This document shows positions 27,213 to 37,724 of a stretch of 64,000 bases of DNA, piece by piece. Origin of the DNA: Streptomyces gossypii (GTDB lineage Bacteria; Actinomycetota; Actinomycetes; Streptomycetales; Streptomycetaceae); assembly GCF_025165795.1 (NCBI RefSeq), contig NZ_JAJAGO010000021.1, positions 52,518 through 116,517 of the forward strand, read 5' to 3'. The notes beneath the pieces are model-generated. The model worked only from the letters and a program-made list of their open reading frames with translations, was not told where the DNA came from and searched no databases. Each line of letters opens with the position of its first letter. Positions within the stretch are counted from its first letter, which is position 1. The position numbers and the translations under genes were made by a program.

Positions 27213-27593
27213 GTGCCGGCTGGAACGCTCTATCGCGGCCGGGAAGGAATGTGGTCATGGGTGGCTCATCGAGTCACCGGCGTCCTCATCTTCTTCTTCC
27301 TGTTCGTGCACGTCCTGGACACCGCCCTGGTGCGCGTGTCCCCTGAGGCGTACGACGACACAGTCGCGATCTACAAGACGCCCCTCGTCAACCTGATGGA
27401 GTACGGCCTGGTCGCCGCCGTGCTCTTCCACGCGCTGAACGGCCTGCGGGTCATCGCCGTGGACTTCTGGTCGAAGGGCGCGAAGTACCAGAAGCAGATG
27501 CTGTGGACCGCAGTGGGCATCTGGGCCGTACTGATGGCCGGTGCCTTCTACCCCGTCCTGCAGCACACTCTGCGCGAGCTGTTCGGGAGCTGA
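27213..27593 (+). CDS. sdhC: Succinate dehydrogenase cytochrome b556 subunit
   Basis: A 126-aa membrane subunit with three hydrophobic helices. It anchors complex II and binds heme b and menaquinone. Family motifs are YRGREGMWSWVAHRVTGVLIFFFLFVHVLDT (with the His heme ligand region) and FHALNGLRVIAVDFW. The GTG start at 27213 follows a GGAGG site. It is the first gene of sdhCDAB, with a 5-nt gap to sdhD. Confidence 0.94.
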   Translation: MPAGTLYRGREGMWSWVAHRVTGVLIFFFLFVHVLDTALVRVSPEAYDDTVAIYKTPLVNLMEYGLVAAVLFHALNGLRVIAVDFWSKGAKYQKQMLWTAVGIWAVLMAGAFYPVLQHTLRELFGS

Positions 27594-27598
27594 TCGAC

Positions 27599-28081
27599 AT
27601 GGCAACTGACACCGAGACGACGGGCGCCGGCATCCCCACCGATGACACCGCCGGCTACAGCCCCGACAGCCCCGCACCGGTGATCGAGCCCCCACGGGCC
27701 CGTACCGCGCGGACGCCGAAGTCCACCAGGACCAATTTCGAGCTGTACGGCTGGCTGTTCATGCGGCTGTCCGGAATCCTGCTGTTCGTCCTGGTCCTGT
27801 ACCACCTGCTGATCCAGCTCGTCCTGGACGGCGGTGTGACGAAGATCGGTTTCGCCTTCGTCGCCGGCCGCTGGGCCTCCCCGTTCTGGCAGACCTGGGA
27901 CCTGGTCATGCTCTGGCTGGCGATGCTGCACGGCGGCAACGGCCTGCGCACGATCATCAATGACTACGCCGAGCGGGACAACACCCGCATGTGGCTGAAG
28001 ATGCTGCTGTACACCGCCACGGTGTTCACCGTTCTGCTGGGCACGCTGGTGATCTTCACCTTCGACCCGGACATCCGCTAG
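27599..28081 (+). CDS. sdhD: Succinate dehydrogenase hydrophobic membrane anchor
   Basis: A 160-aa second anchor subunit with three membrane helices. The N-terminal 45 residues are hydrophilic. NFELYGWLFMRLSGILLFVLVLYHLLIQLVLDG and MLHGGNGLRTIINDYAERD carry the conserved His and Asp/Tyr positions of the quinone/heme site. ATG 27599 begins 5 nt after the sdhC stop. It forms complex II with sdhC, sdhA and sdhB. Confidence 0.93.
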   Translation: MATDTETTGAGIPTDDTAGYSPDSPAPVIEPPRARTARTPKSTRTNFELYGWLFMRLSGILLFVLVLYHLLIQLVLDGGVTKIGFAFVAGRWASPFWQTWDLVMLWLAMLHGGNGLRTIINDYAERDNTRMWLKMLLYTATVFTVLLGTLVIFTFDPDIR

Positions 28082-28104
28082 AGCACCGGGCTGAGGTAAC
28101 CGTT

Positions 28105-29858
<1,754 letters not shown>

Positions 29859-29859
<1 letters not shown>

Positions 29860-30623
29860 TGAGCACCCCCGTCATGGACAAAGAGGAGCGGGCCGCGAAG
29901 GCCGCCGCCGATCACCTGATCACGGCGACCTTCCGGATCCGCCGCTTCAACCCGGAGATCTCGGCCGAAGCCTCCTGGGAGGACTTCCGGATCGAGATCG
30001 ATCCGAAGGAGCGGGTCCTGGACGCCCTGCACAAGATCAAGTGGGAGGTCGACGGCACGCTGACCTTCCGCCGCTCCTGTGCGCACGGCATCTGCGGCTC
30101 GGACGCGATGCGGATCAACGGCCGCAACCGGCTGGCCTGCAAGACACTGATCAAGGACCTCTCCCCTTCGAAGCCGATCAGCGTCGAGGCGATAAAGGGC
30201 CTGACCGTGCTCAAGGACCTCATCGTCGACATGGACCCGTTCTTCCAGGCGTACCGGGACGTCATGCCGTTCCTGGTCACCAGCGGCAACGAGCCCACGC
30301 GTGAGCGCCACCAGACGGCCGAGGACCGCGAGCGCTTCGACGACACCACCAAGTGCATCCTGTGCGCCGCCTGCACCTCGTCCTGCCCCGTCTTCTGGAA
30401 CGACGGGCAGTACTTCGGGCCGGCGGCGATCGTCAACGCGCACCGCTTCATCTTCGACAGCCGCGACGAGGCCGCCGAACAGCGCCTGGAGATCCTGAAC
30501 GACAAGGACGGCGTCTGGCGCTGCCGTACGACGTTCAACTGCACGGACGCGTGCCCGCGCGGCATCGAGGTCACCAAGGCCATCCAGGAGGTCAAGCGCG
30601 CCCTGATCACCCGCCGCTTCTGA
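29859..30623 (+). CDS. sdhB: Succinate dehydrogenase iron-sulfur subunit
   Basis: A 254-aa electron-transfer subunit carrying three clusters. [2Fe-2S] ligands are in SCAHGICGSDA with a further Cys in RLACKTL. [4Fe-4S] ligands are in CILCAACTSSCP and [3Fe-4S] ligands in CRTTFNCTDACP. All Cys residues are present. It is translationally coupled to sdhA through TGATG and ends the operon at a strong hairpin. Confidence 0.96.
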
Positions 30624-30635
30624 CCCACCCGTGGG

Positions 30636-30686
30636 GGGAGTGTGGCGTATTACGGCCACTGAGCGGCCGTAATACGCCACGCTCCC
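30636..30686 (+). terminator. Long terminator hairpin after sdhB
   Basis: A 16-bp perfect stem GTGGCGTATTACGGCC (30642-30657) / GGCCGTAATACGCCAC (30665-30680) extends through a G-T pair to GGGAG/CTCCC, about 22 bp in all with a 7-nt loop. It starts 13 bp after the sdhB stop. Confidence 0.85.
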
Positions 30687-30772
30687 GCCACGACCGCCTC
30701 ACCGGTCGCGTTACCTCGGCCCTTGCGGGTTCGTCATAGCCATGACGGGATTCGCTCGAGGAAGGTAACGAC

Positions 30773-31648
30773 ATGGCCGGACCAGGCCCGGATGAAGTCC
30801 TGGCCGGAGCGTTCGAGGAGCAGCGCGGGCGCCTCGTGGCGGTGGCCTACCGGATGCTCGGCTCACGTGCGGACGCCGAGGACGCCGTGCAGGAGGCATG
30901 GCTGAGGCTGGCGCGCCAGGACGCGGCCGCGATCGGCAGCCTTGCCGGCTGGCTGACCACCGTGGTCGGCCGGATCTGCGTGGACATGCTGCGCTCGCGC
31001 AGGGCCCAGTCCGAGGTGTCGTACGAGAACCGGCTGCCCGAGTTCGTCGTGACCGAGGACGGCGGCGCGGCACCCGTGGACGACGCGCTGCTCACCGAAT
31101 CGGTCGGGCTGGCGCTGCTGGTGGTGCTCGACACCCTCCGCCCCGCCGAGCGCCTGGCGTTCGTGCTGCACGACATGTTCGCGGTGCCGTTCGCGGAGAT
31201 CGGTCAGATCATCGGCAGGTCCACCGACGCCACGAAGATGCTCGCCAGCCGGGCCCGCCGAAAGGTACAGAACACGCATCGTCCAGCCGATGAGCCGCAG
31301 CAGCAGCGCGCGGTGGTCGACGCGTTTCTCACGGCGGCGCGGAGCGGAGACTTCGAGGGACTGCTGCGGTTGCTGGACCCGGAGGTGACCTGGCGCGCCC
31401 ACACCGCGCACGGCGTGGTGGTCAAGCTGGGGGCTGCCGAGGTGGCAGGCAGGGCCCGGCTCGGGGCACATACCGCGGTGACCGCGCGTCGCGCCCTTGT
31501 CAACGGTGAGGCCGGGATCGTGGTGTGGGGCGCGAACGGCAAACTGGTGGGCGTGATGGCGTGCACCGTGGCCGATGGGCGGATCGTCGACATCCTGACC
31601 GTGAACGACCCGGCGCGCCTCGCGTCCGCGACTCCGCCCCCCGGTTGA
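30773..31648 (+). CDS. SigJ/ECF41-like sigma factor with SnoaL-like C-terminal domain
   Basis: A 291-aa sigma factor. Region 2 contains YRMLGSRADAEDAVQEAWLRL and GWLTTVVGRICVDMLRSRR. Region 4 contains LRPAERLAFVLHDMFAVPFAEIGQIIGRSTDATKMLASRARRKV. Residues about 180-291 form a SnoaL/NTF2-like domain (AVVDAFLTAARSGDFEGLLRLLDPEVTWRAHT) that in this class works in place of a separate anti-sigma factor. No adjacent anti-sigma gene is seen, which fits. The DGGGR-type motif typical of ECF41 is not clearly present, so the subclass is uncertain. ATG 30773 follows AAGG. Confidence 0.88.
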   Translation: MAGPGPDEVLAGAFEEQRGRLVAVAYRMLGSRADAEDAVQEAWLRLARQDAAAIGSLAGWLTTVVGRICVDMLRSRRAQSEVSYENRLPEFVVTEDGGAAPVDDALLTESVGLALLVVLDTLRPAERLAFVLHDMFAVPFAEIGQIIGRSTDATKMLASRARRKVQNTHRPADEPQQQRAVVDAFLTAARSGDFEGLLRLLDPEVTWRAHTAHGVVVKLGAAEVAGRARLGAHTAVTARRALVNGEAGIVVWGANGKLVGVMACTVADGRIVDILTVNDPARLASATPPPG

Positions 31649-31681
31649 CACCGGTGGGCGGCTGCCCGGACTCCGGATGAA

Positions 31682-32221
31682 TCAGGTCTTCGCACCACGG
31701 GCGATGCGGTACAGCACGGTCGAACGCAGTGGCCCTTCGGGCTCGGTGGGGTCCTCGAAGTCGTCGGCCGGGTCCCGTGTCATGCCGATTCGCTGCATGA
31801 CCGCCTGTGAGCGGAGGTTGGTGGCCGTGGTCAGCGCAAGAATCTCGGGAAGTTCCAGCGTGTCGAAGCCGTGGGCAAGGACTGTCAGGGCCGCCTCGGT
31901 GGCATAGCCCTGGCCCCAGGCCGGGCGGGCGAGCCGCCAGCCGATCTCCACACCGGTGAACGGCACGTCGTCGTCCACCTGGTCCAAGCCTGCGAAGCCG
32001 ATGAACTCACCGGTGGCCCGCACCTCGACCGCCCACCACCCGTAGCCCCGCTGGTCGAACTCGGCCTGGAACCGCGCCACGGAGGCATCGCTCTGTTCGC
32101 GGGTGAGCAGTTCGCCCAAGTGCTCCCGGACCTCCGCATCGGCGTTCATCGCCGCCCATGGTTCAAGGTCGGAGTCACGCCATCGGCGGAGGGTGAGGCG
32201 CTCGGTACGCAGTTCGGTCAT
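31682..32221 (-). CDS. GNAT-family N-acetyltransferase (RimJ/RimL type)
   Basis: A 179-aa acetyltransferase that transfers acetyl from acetyl-CoA. TERLTLRRWRDSDLEPWAAM is the usual RimJ/L N-terminus, and EIGWRLARPAWGQGYATEAALTVLAHGF holds the acetyl-CoA-binding loop (G-Q-G-Y-A). NLRSQAVMQRIGM is the typical C-terminal motif. The substrate is unknown. ATG at 32221 starts at the conserved region. It is convergent with the sigma factor gene. Confidence 0.9.
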   Translation of the reverse strand: MTELRTERLTLRRWRDSDLEPWAAMNADAEVREHLGELLTREQSDASVARFQAEFDQRGYGWWAVEVRATGEFIGFAGLDQVDDDVPFTGVEIGWRLARPAWGQGYATEAALTVLAHGFDTLELPEILALTTATNLRSQAVMQRIGMTRDPADDFEDPTEPEGPLRSTVLYRIARGAKT

Positions 32222-32433
32222 GCTGCCCAGCCAACGTGAGCTACGGCCTCGAAGCAAACCCTTTCCTGCCGGGCCGCTGCCGACCGAAGTCTCGTACTGG
32301 CCGCCTTCCCGGGATTGGGCATGGCCCCGTATCCCCCGTGCGGCGGAGACGGGCCGTGCCTGCGAACGATGCCCGGGGAAGGCACTCTGACGACGATGAG
32401 GGGGTATCCCAACGCCTCCGATCGGAGTCCCGC

Positions 32434-32667
32434 ATGCTCAAGTGGATCCTGCGCGCCACCGCCGTCCTCGCCATCGTGGCCGCCATCGCCGCGCCCGTCG
32501 CCATCGCGGCGCCCGCCCCGTCCTCGCCGCCCGTACCGCAGACGGTCGCCGTCTCCTCGTTCAGGGGCGACGCGGGGGTGGGCCACCGCGCCGCTTATCA
32601 GGAGGTACACACGTCCGTCGACTCCGGCTCCACCTATGCCGCGGGCAGCATTCCGCCGCGCTCCTGA
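32434..32667 (+). CDS. Small secreted peptide of unknown function
   Basis: A 77-aa protein with a clear N-terminal signal: MLKWILRATAVLAIVAAIAAPVAIAAPAP, cleavage probably after an A-x-A near residue 26. The remaining about 50 residues are polar with no domain I recognise. GGAG lies 6 nt before the ATG at 32434. It is a small stand-alone gene between the acetyltransferase and MarR genes. Coding is supported mainly by the signal peptide and ribosome site. Confidence 0.5.
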   Translation: MLKWILRATAVLAIVAAIAAPVAIAAPAPSSPPVPQTVAVSSFRGDAGVGHRAAYQEVHTSVDSGSTYAAGSIPPRS

Positions 32668-32717
32668 ACGAGATCAAGATGGGCCGCCTCACCGGCGGCG
32701 GCCCGGCCACCACCGCG

Positions 32718-33293
32718 TCAGGGGTGGCCGTGGGGCGCCTCCGCGGGGAGCATGACGCGGCGGAGCATGCTGGAGAGGGTGTGGCGTTCGGCCGGGGTGA
32801 GGGGGGCGAGGAGGCGGTGCTCCTCGTGGCCGACGGCGCCGACCGCGCCCAGCCAGCCCGCGTGTCCGGCCTCGGTCAGCTCCACGTCGACCCGGCGGCG
32901 GTCGGTCGGTGAGGGCGTACGCCGGACGAAGCCGCGGCGGTGCAGGCCGTCGAGGCGGCCAGTGACGGAGGCCGGGGCGATGTCGAGGTCGGCCGCCAGC
33001 GCGGAGGGGCTGGCGCTGCCGCCGCGGGCTACGAGGGCCTGGAGGGTGTCGTACTCGTGCTTCTGGAGGCCGAAGTCGGCCAGGGACTGCTCGTGGACCC
33101 TCTTGAGGTGGGTGACGAGCCGCTGCATGCGGGTGACGGCGCCCTCGATGTCCGGGTCGAGGTCGGGCAGCGCTGTTCTCCAGCGGGCGACATGGTCGTC
33201 CGTCCAGTCCTGGTCCGCGGCCACCGGCTGTCCCTCGTCGTCCGGCCCGGCGTCGTCCGGCTCGGCGTCCCGCTGGTGCTTCATGCCAGGCAT
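32718..33293 (-). CDS. MarR-family transcriptional regulator
   Basis: A 191-aa regulator with a winged helix in the middle. LQKHEYDTLQALVARGGSASPSALAADLDIAPASVTGRLDGLHRRGFVRRTPSPTDRRRVDVELT is the classic MarR helix-turn-helix and wing with D-R-R-R. The first 30 residues are an acidic tail. ATG 33293 is chosen, ATG 33284 is possible. It is divergent from the MFS exporter gene, whose upstream region has a 12-bp palindrome, so it probably represses that exporter in response to a small molecule. Confidence 0.9.
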   Translation of the reverse strand: MPGMKHQRDAEPDDAGPDDEGQPVAADQDWTDDHVARWRTALPDLDPDIEGAVTRMQRLVTHLKRVHEQSLADFGLQKHEYDTLQALVARGGSASPSALAADLDIAPASVTGRLDGLHRRGFVRRTPSPTDRRRVDVELTEAGHAGWLGAVGAVGHEEHRLLAPLTPAERHTLSSMLRRVMLPAEAPHGHP

Positions 33294-33315
33294 CGTACTT
33301 CGCTCGCAGGGAAAT

Positions 33316-33327
33316 TTCGTTGACGAA
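33316..33327. promoter_or_regulatory. Candidate MarR operator
   Basis: TTCGT-TG-ACGAA is a perfect 12-bp palindrome in the 62-bp gap between the divergent marR and MFS starts. A regulator bound here would block both promoters. Confidence 0.5.
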
Positions 33328-33355
33328 TAGTTTGATGCCAAAATATGTTCCCGGC

Positions 33356-34594
33356 ATGCCTCCCTCACCCCTGCGGGATCACAACTTCCGCCTGCTCTTC
33401 GCGGGCCGCTCCCTCGCACTCCTCGGCGAGGCCGTGATCCCCGTCGCCCTCGCCATTGCCGTCCTCCGCGTCACCGACTCGCCCTCCGCCCTCGCGCTCG
33501 TACTGGCATGCGCGATGGTGCCGAAGCTGCTGCTGCTGCCGGTCGGCGGCGTCGTCGCCGACCGGCTCAACGCCCGTACGGTCATGCTCGCCAGCGCTCT
33601 CGTCCGGAGCGCCGCGCAACTGTTCGTCGGTGTACAGCTGTTGAGCGGTGAGCCGTCACTCGCGCTGATCGCGGGAGCCGAGGTGGTGAGCGGGATCGCG
33701 GCGGCGTTCGCCATGCCCTCGGTGACGCCGCTGGTGACCGGCACCATCGAGGAGGGCACCCGGCAGCAGGCCAACTCCCTGCTGGGCGCGGCCGGTAGCG
33801 TCGCACGGCTGGGCGGTCCGGGCCTCGGCGGGCTGCTGATCTGGGCGGTGGGACCGGGTGGCGCGTTCCTGCTGGACGGTTTGGTGCTGGCCTTGAGTGC
33901 ACTGTTCTTCACCCTGCTGAAGGTGCGTCATGTGCAGTTGCCGAAGCGGTCGTTCCGCGCGGATCTGACCGAGGGCTGGTCCGAGGTGCGCTCCCGCGAC
34001 TGGTACTGGAGCAGCCTGATCGTGCACGCGGTGTGGAACTTCACCGCCAGCGTAATGATGGTGCTCGGCCCGGCCATCGCCATCCGCGAACTGGGCGGCG
34101 AGGGCGTATGGATAACGGTGCTGCAGGCGGGGGCCGTCGGGCTGCTGCTCGGCTCGCTGCTCGCGGGCCGCGTCCAGCCCCGGCGTCCGGTGCTGGCGGC
34201 CAACCTGGGCGGCACCCTCTTCGCTCTCCCCCTCGCCCTGCTTGCCGCCTCCGCGTCCGCGCCGCTGCTCATCGGCGGATACGCGCTGGCGATGGTCGGA
34301 CTCGGCTTCCTCAACCCGGTCTGGCAGACCGCCGTCCAGAGCTCCATCCCGCTCTCCGCGCAGGCGCGGGTGACCTCCTACGACTGGCTGCTCTCGCTCG
34401 GCGCGATGCCGCTCGGGTACGCCTTGGCGCCCGTCGCCGCGGAAGCCTGGGGCACGGGCGTGCCGTTGGTGGCCTGTGCGGTGCTGGTGGGGGCCTCCTG
34501 CCTGGCCACGGCGGCGGTGCCGGGCGTACGGCACTTCACGCTGCCGCCCGCCGACGTGCGTGGCGAGAAGCGTGCCGAGGAGACCGTGGGGTGA
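33356..34594 (+). CDS. MFS transporter (drug-efflux type)
   Basis: A 412-aa membrane protein with about twelve helices, of the MFS_3/enterobactin-exporter-like class. PLRDHNFRLLFAGRSLALLGEAVIPVALAIAVLRVTDSP is the typical N-terminus, and GGVVADRLNARTVMLAS is the loop 2-3 motif. Probably exports a toxic compound under control of the divergent MarR. Starts at 33320 (TTG) and 33335 (ATG) are also in frame, but the earliest would overlap the palindrome; I use ATG 33356, where homology begins. No clear ribosome site supports any of them. Confidence 0.88.
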   Translation: MPPSPLRDHNFRLLFAGRSLALLGEAVIPVALAIAVLRVTDSPSALALVLACAMVPKLLLLPVGGVVADRLNARTVMLASALVRSAAQLFVGVQLLSGEPSLALIAGAEVVSGIAAAFAMPSVTPLVTGTIEEGTRQQANSLLGAAGSVARLGGPGLGGLLIWAVGPGGAFLLDGLVLALSALFFTLLKVRHVQLPKRSFRADLTEGWSEVRSRDWYWSSLIVHAVWNFTASVMMVLGPAIAIRELGGEGVWITVLQAGAVGLLLGSLLAGRVQPRRPVLAANLGGTLFALPLALLAASASAPLLIGGYALAMVGLGFLNPVWQTAVQSSIPLSAQARVTSYDWLLSLGAMPLGYALAPVAAEAWGTGVPLVACAVLVGASCLATAAVPGVRHFTLPPADVRGEKRAEETVG

Positions 34595-34662
34595 CGTCAC
34601 ACTCCCGGCACAATGGGGGTGCGGACGGTCACACACCGCATTGCCGGTGACACCATGCCTCT

Positions 34663-35202
34663 ATGACCGATCAAACCCCCTTCGGCGCGCCCGGATACGG
34701 CCCACCCGGTTATGGCCCGCCGGGCTACGGCACTCCGCAGCCCCCTCCCGGTCAGCCCGGGTACGGATATGGGTACGGGCACGGGCCTGGGTACGGGCAG
34801 CCGTACGACGCTCCCCCGCCGGGCCACGGGCACGGCCCCGGCGCCGGACCCGGCGGCGGCCCGGTGCTGCTGGCCCTCGGAGACATCGCCGTCATCGACG
34901 ACAAGGTGATGACCCCTGGTGGCGCGCTCCCGCTCAAGGGGGCCGTCTGGACGGCCACCGACCTGTCCCGCACGGACGAACGCATTCCGCCGCACGCGAT
35001 CGTCCTGGCCGTCGTCTTCTTCCTCTTCTGCCTGCTGGGGCTGCTGTTCCTGCTGATGAAGGAGAAGGTGACGATCGGCTTCGTCCAGGTCGCGGTGAGC
35101 AGCGGCGGCCGCTACCACACCACGATGGTGCCGGTGGACAGCCCGCAGGGCGTCGCTCTGGTGATGGGCCACGTCAACTACGCCCGCTCGCTCAGCATGT
35201 GA
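34663..35202 (+). CDS. Membrane protein with Gly/Pro/Tyr-rich N-terminus
   Basis: A 179-aa protein of unknown function. Residues 1-66 are Gly-Tyr-Pro repeats (GPPGYGPPGYG). A globular stretch follows (LLALGDIAVIDDKVMTPGGALPLKGAVWTATDLSRTDERIPPHAIV). One strong membrane helix (IVLAVVFFLFCLLGLLFLLM) lies near residues 111-130, and the last about 45 residues (VQVAVSSGGRYHTTMVPVDSPQGVALVMGHVNYARSL) form a likely beta domain. Proline-rich leaders of this kind are common in streptomycete membrane proteins. I do not recognise a specific family. Confidence 0.8.
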   Translation: MTDQTPFGAPGYGPPGYGPPGYGTPQPPPGQPGYGYGYGHGPGYGQPYDAPPPGHGHGPGAGPGGGPVLLALGDIAVIDDKVMTPGGALPLKGAVWTATDLSRTDERIPPHAIVLAVVFFLFCLLGLLFLLMKEKVTIGFVQVAVSSGGRYHTTMVPVDSPQGVALVMGHVNYARSLSM

Positions 35203-35365
35203 CAGGGGCCTCCGGGAGGAGCCGTCGTACCCGTGGAGGAGGACGCTCCGGGCGGGCACGTACGTGATAGTGAGTAGCCCGGAAGGTTGGCACCGAGGAC
35301 GCCGCGAGGGGGGTCGCCGGGAAAGCCTGGTGAGGTTCCCGAGAGCAGATACGGAGACCTCTTCC

Positions 35366-37621
35366 ATGGCGATTTTCCTCTATCGGCTGGGCCGCGGCGC
35401 CTTCCGGCGGCGTCGGTGGGTGATGCTGTCGTGGGCGGCTGTCCTGGCCGTCGTCGGCTTCGGCGCCCTCAACGCCGGCGAAGCACCCGAGGACTCGGAC
35501 TCCATGCCGGGGATCGAAGCCCAGCAGGCGTTCGACCTCATCAACGAGCAGTTCCCTGGTGCCGAGGCGGAAGGGGCGAGTGCCCGGATCGTCTTCGTCG
35601 CACCGGACGGCCAGAAGGTCACCGCGGCCGAGAACCGCGCGGCCGTCGACGCGCTGGTGGCCGGGGTGGCCGACGGGCCGCAGGTGGCCGGCGTGACGAA
35701 TCCCTTCGACGGACCGGGGGTGAGCAAGGATGCGTCGACGGCGTACGCCACCGTCACCTACGAGGTGAAGGACGACGACGTCACCGACGCCAGCAAGGAG
35801 GAGCTCGAGGGCGCCATCGAGGAGGTCCGCGACACGGGCCTGACCGTCGAAGCCGGCGGGGGCGTGCTGGAGACCGAGTCCGCGGCCGGGCTGGGCGAGG
35901 TGATCGGCGTCGGCATCGCCGCGGTGGTGCTGCTGATCACCTTCGGTTCGCTGGCGGCCGCCGGGCTGCCGCTACTCACCGCGATCGTCGGCGTCGCCAT
36001 CAGTCTCTCCTCGATCATCGCCCTGACCACCGTCTTCGGCCTGTCCTCGACGACCGGGGAGCTGGCCATGATGCTCGGGCTCGCGGTCGGCATCGACTAC
36101 TCCCTGTTCGTGGTCTCCCGCTACCGCGAGGAGCGGGCCAAGGGGCACGACCCCCAGGAGGCGGCCGGGCTCGCCCTGGGCACCGCCGGTTCCGCGGTCG
36201 TCTTCGCCGGGCTCACCGTCGTCATCGCGCTGGCCGGGCTGTCGGTGGTCGGCGTCCCGATGCTGACCAAGATAGGTCTGGGTTCCGCGGGAGCGGTGGT
36301 CGTCGGTGTGCTGATCGCCCTGACCATGGTCCCGGCGCTGCTCGGCTTCTGGCCGAACGCCGTGCTGGCGCGCCGTGACCGCAAGGGCACGCCTCCTGTC
36401 CGCGGGGGCCTCCCGGGCAGTCTCCGCAGGCGCGAGTCGAGCGGTCCGGCCGAGGGTGCGGGCAGCGGGGGCTCGCGCTGGGCCCGGTTCGTTCTGCGCC
36501 GTCCGCTGCCCGTACTGCTCGTCTCGGTCGCCGGTCTGGGCGCACTCGCCATGCCGGTGACGGATCTGCGGCTGGGCATGCCGGGTGACGAGGCGAAGCC
36601 CACCTCGGCCACGGAGCGCCGCGCCTACGACGCGCTCGCGGACGGCTTCGGCCCCGGCTTCAACGGTCCGCTGACCGTCGTCGTGGACGCCCGGCAGGCC
36701 GACGACCCGCGCGGGGCGGTGACGGTGGTCTCCGAGAAGCTCGCCGGCACCGAGGGTGTTGCCGCCGTCTCTCCGGCCGAGTTCAACGAGGCGGAGGACA
36801 CCGCGGTGCTTTCCGCCACGCCGTCCACCGCACCCACCAGCGAGCAGACGAAGGACCTGGTCCACACCATCCGCGGCGAGCGCCCCGCTGCCGAGGCGGC
36901 CACGGGCGCGACCTTCGAGGTGACCGGCACCACCGCGCTGAACATCGACGTCGGGCAGAAGATGCAGAACGCGCTGGTCCCCTACCTGTCGGTCGTGCTG
37001 GGTCTCGCCTTCCTGCTCCTGCTGCTCGTCTTCCGTTCCGTGCTGGTACCCCTCAAGGCCGCTCTCGGCTTCCTGCTCTCGGTCCTCGCCTCGCTCGGGC
37101 TGGTCGTCACGGTCTTCCAGCAGGGCCACGGAGCCGGGCTCTTCGGCGTCGAGCAGACCGGGCCGATCATGAGCATGATGCCGATCTTCCTGGTGGGCAT
37201 CGTCTTCGGCCTCGCCATGGACTACCAGGTCTTCCTGGTCTCCCGGATCCGTGAGGCGCACGTCCACGGGGAGTCGCCCGGCCAGGCCATCGTCTCCGGG
37301 TTCCGCCAGAGCGCCAAGGTCGTGGCGGTCGCAGCGGTGATCATGATGGGGGTTTTCGGCGGGTTCATGACCGGCGGTGAGTCCATTGTCAAGATGGTCG
37401 GTTTCGGACTGGCCACCGCCGTCCTGTTCGACGCAATCGTCGTCCGCATGGTGTTCGTGCCCGCCGTCCTCGCGCTGCTCGGCAAGCGGGCCTGGTGGCT
37501 GCCGCGCTGGCTGGACCGGCTGCTGCCGCGTGTCGACGTGGAGGGCGAGGCCCTCACCCGCCGGACCGCCGCGCTCCCTGCACCGGCCGGCGATGACCGG
37601 CACGACCCGGTGCGCGTCTGA
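35366..37621 (+). CDS. MMPL/RND-family membrane transporter
   Basis: A 751-aa protein with two repeats, each consisting of one helix, a large extracellular loop and five helices, as in mycobacterial MmpL proteins. Motifs include LGLAVGIDYSLFVVSRYREE in the first repeat and VFGLAMDYQVFLVSRIREA in the second, with the Asp-Tyr proton-relay pairs present in both. It probably exports lipids or a hydrophobic compound by proton motive force. ATG 35366 begins MAIFLYRLGRGAFRRRRW, the family N-terminus. A hairpin ends the unit before the two-component genes. Confidence 0.93.
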   Translation: MAIFLYRLGRGAFRRRRWVMLSWAAVLAVVGFGALNAGEAPEDSDSMPGIEAQQAFDLINEQFPGAEAEGASARIVFVAPDGQKVTAAENRAAVDALVAGVADGPQVAGVTNPFDGPGVSKDASTAYATVTYEVKDDDVTDASKEELEGAIEEVRDTGLTVEAGGGVLETESAAGLGEVIGVGIAAVVLLITFGSLAAAGLPLLTAIVGVAISLSSIIALTTVFGLSSTTGELAMMLGLAVGIDYSLFVVSRYREERAKGHDPQEAAGLALGTAGSAVVFAGLTVVIALAGLSVVGVPMLTKIGLGSAGAVVVGVLIALTMVPALLGFWPNAVLARRDRKGTPPVRGGLPGSLRRRESSGPAEGAGSGGSRWARFVLRRPLPVLLVSVAGLGALAMPVTDLRLGMPGDEAKPTSATERRAYDALADGFGPGFNGPLTVVVDARQADDPRGAVTVVSEKLAGTEGVAAVSPAEFNEAEDTAVLSATPSTAPTSEQTKDLVHTIRGERPAAEAATGATFEVTGTTALNIDVGQKMQNALVPYLSVVLGLAFLLLLLVFRSVLVPLKAALGFLLSVLASLGLVVTVFQQGHGAGLFGVEQTGPIMSMMPIFLVGIVFGLAMDYQVFLVSRIREAHVHGESPGQAIVSGFRQSAKVVAVAAVIMMGVFGGFMTGGESIVKMVGFGLATAVLFDAIVVRMVFVPAVLALLGKRAWWLPRWLDRLLPRVDVEGEALTRRTAALPAPAGDDRHDPVRV

Positions 37622-37630
37622 TCCGTTTCC

Positions 37631-37674
37631 GGCCCGCGTCCGGACAGCCCTCAGGGCCTGTCCGGACGCGGGCC
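37631..37674 (+). terminator. Terminator hairpin after MMPL gene
   Basis: GGCCCGCGTCCGGACAG (37631-37647) pairs perfectly with CTGTCCGGACGCGGGCC (37658-37674), and the inner CCC/GGG can also pair. It lies 9 bp past the stop and separates the MMPL gene from the kinase gene. Confidence 0.8.
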
Positions 37675-37724
37675 ATGTGGCCCACGATGGGTCCAGTCCG
37701 CGTCAGCACCCGAGGGAGCGGCCC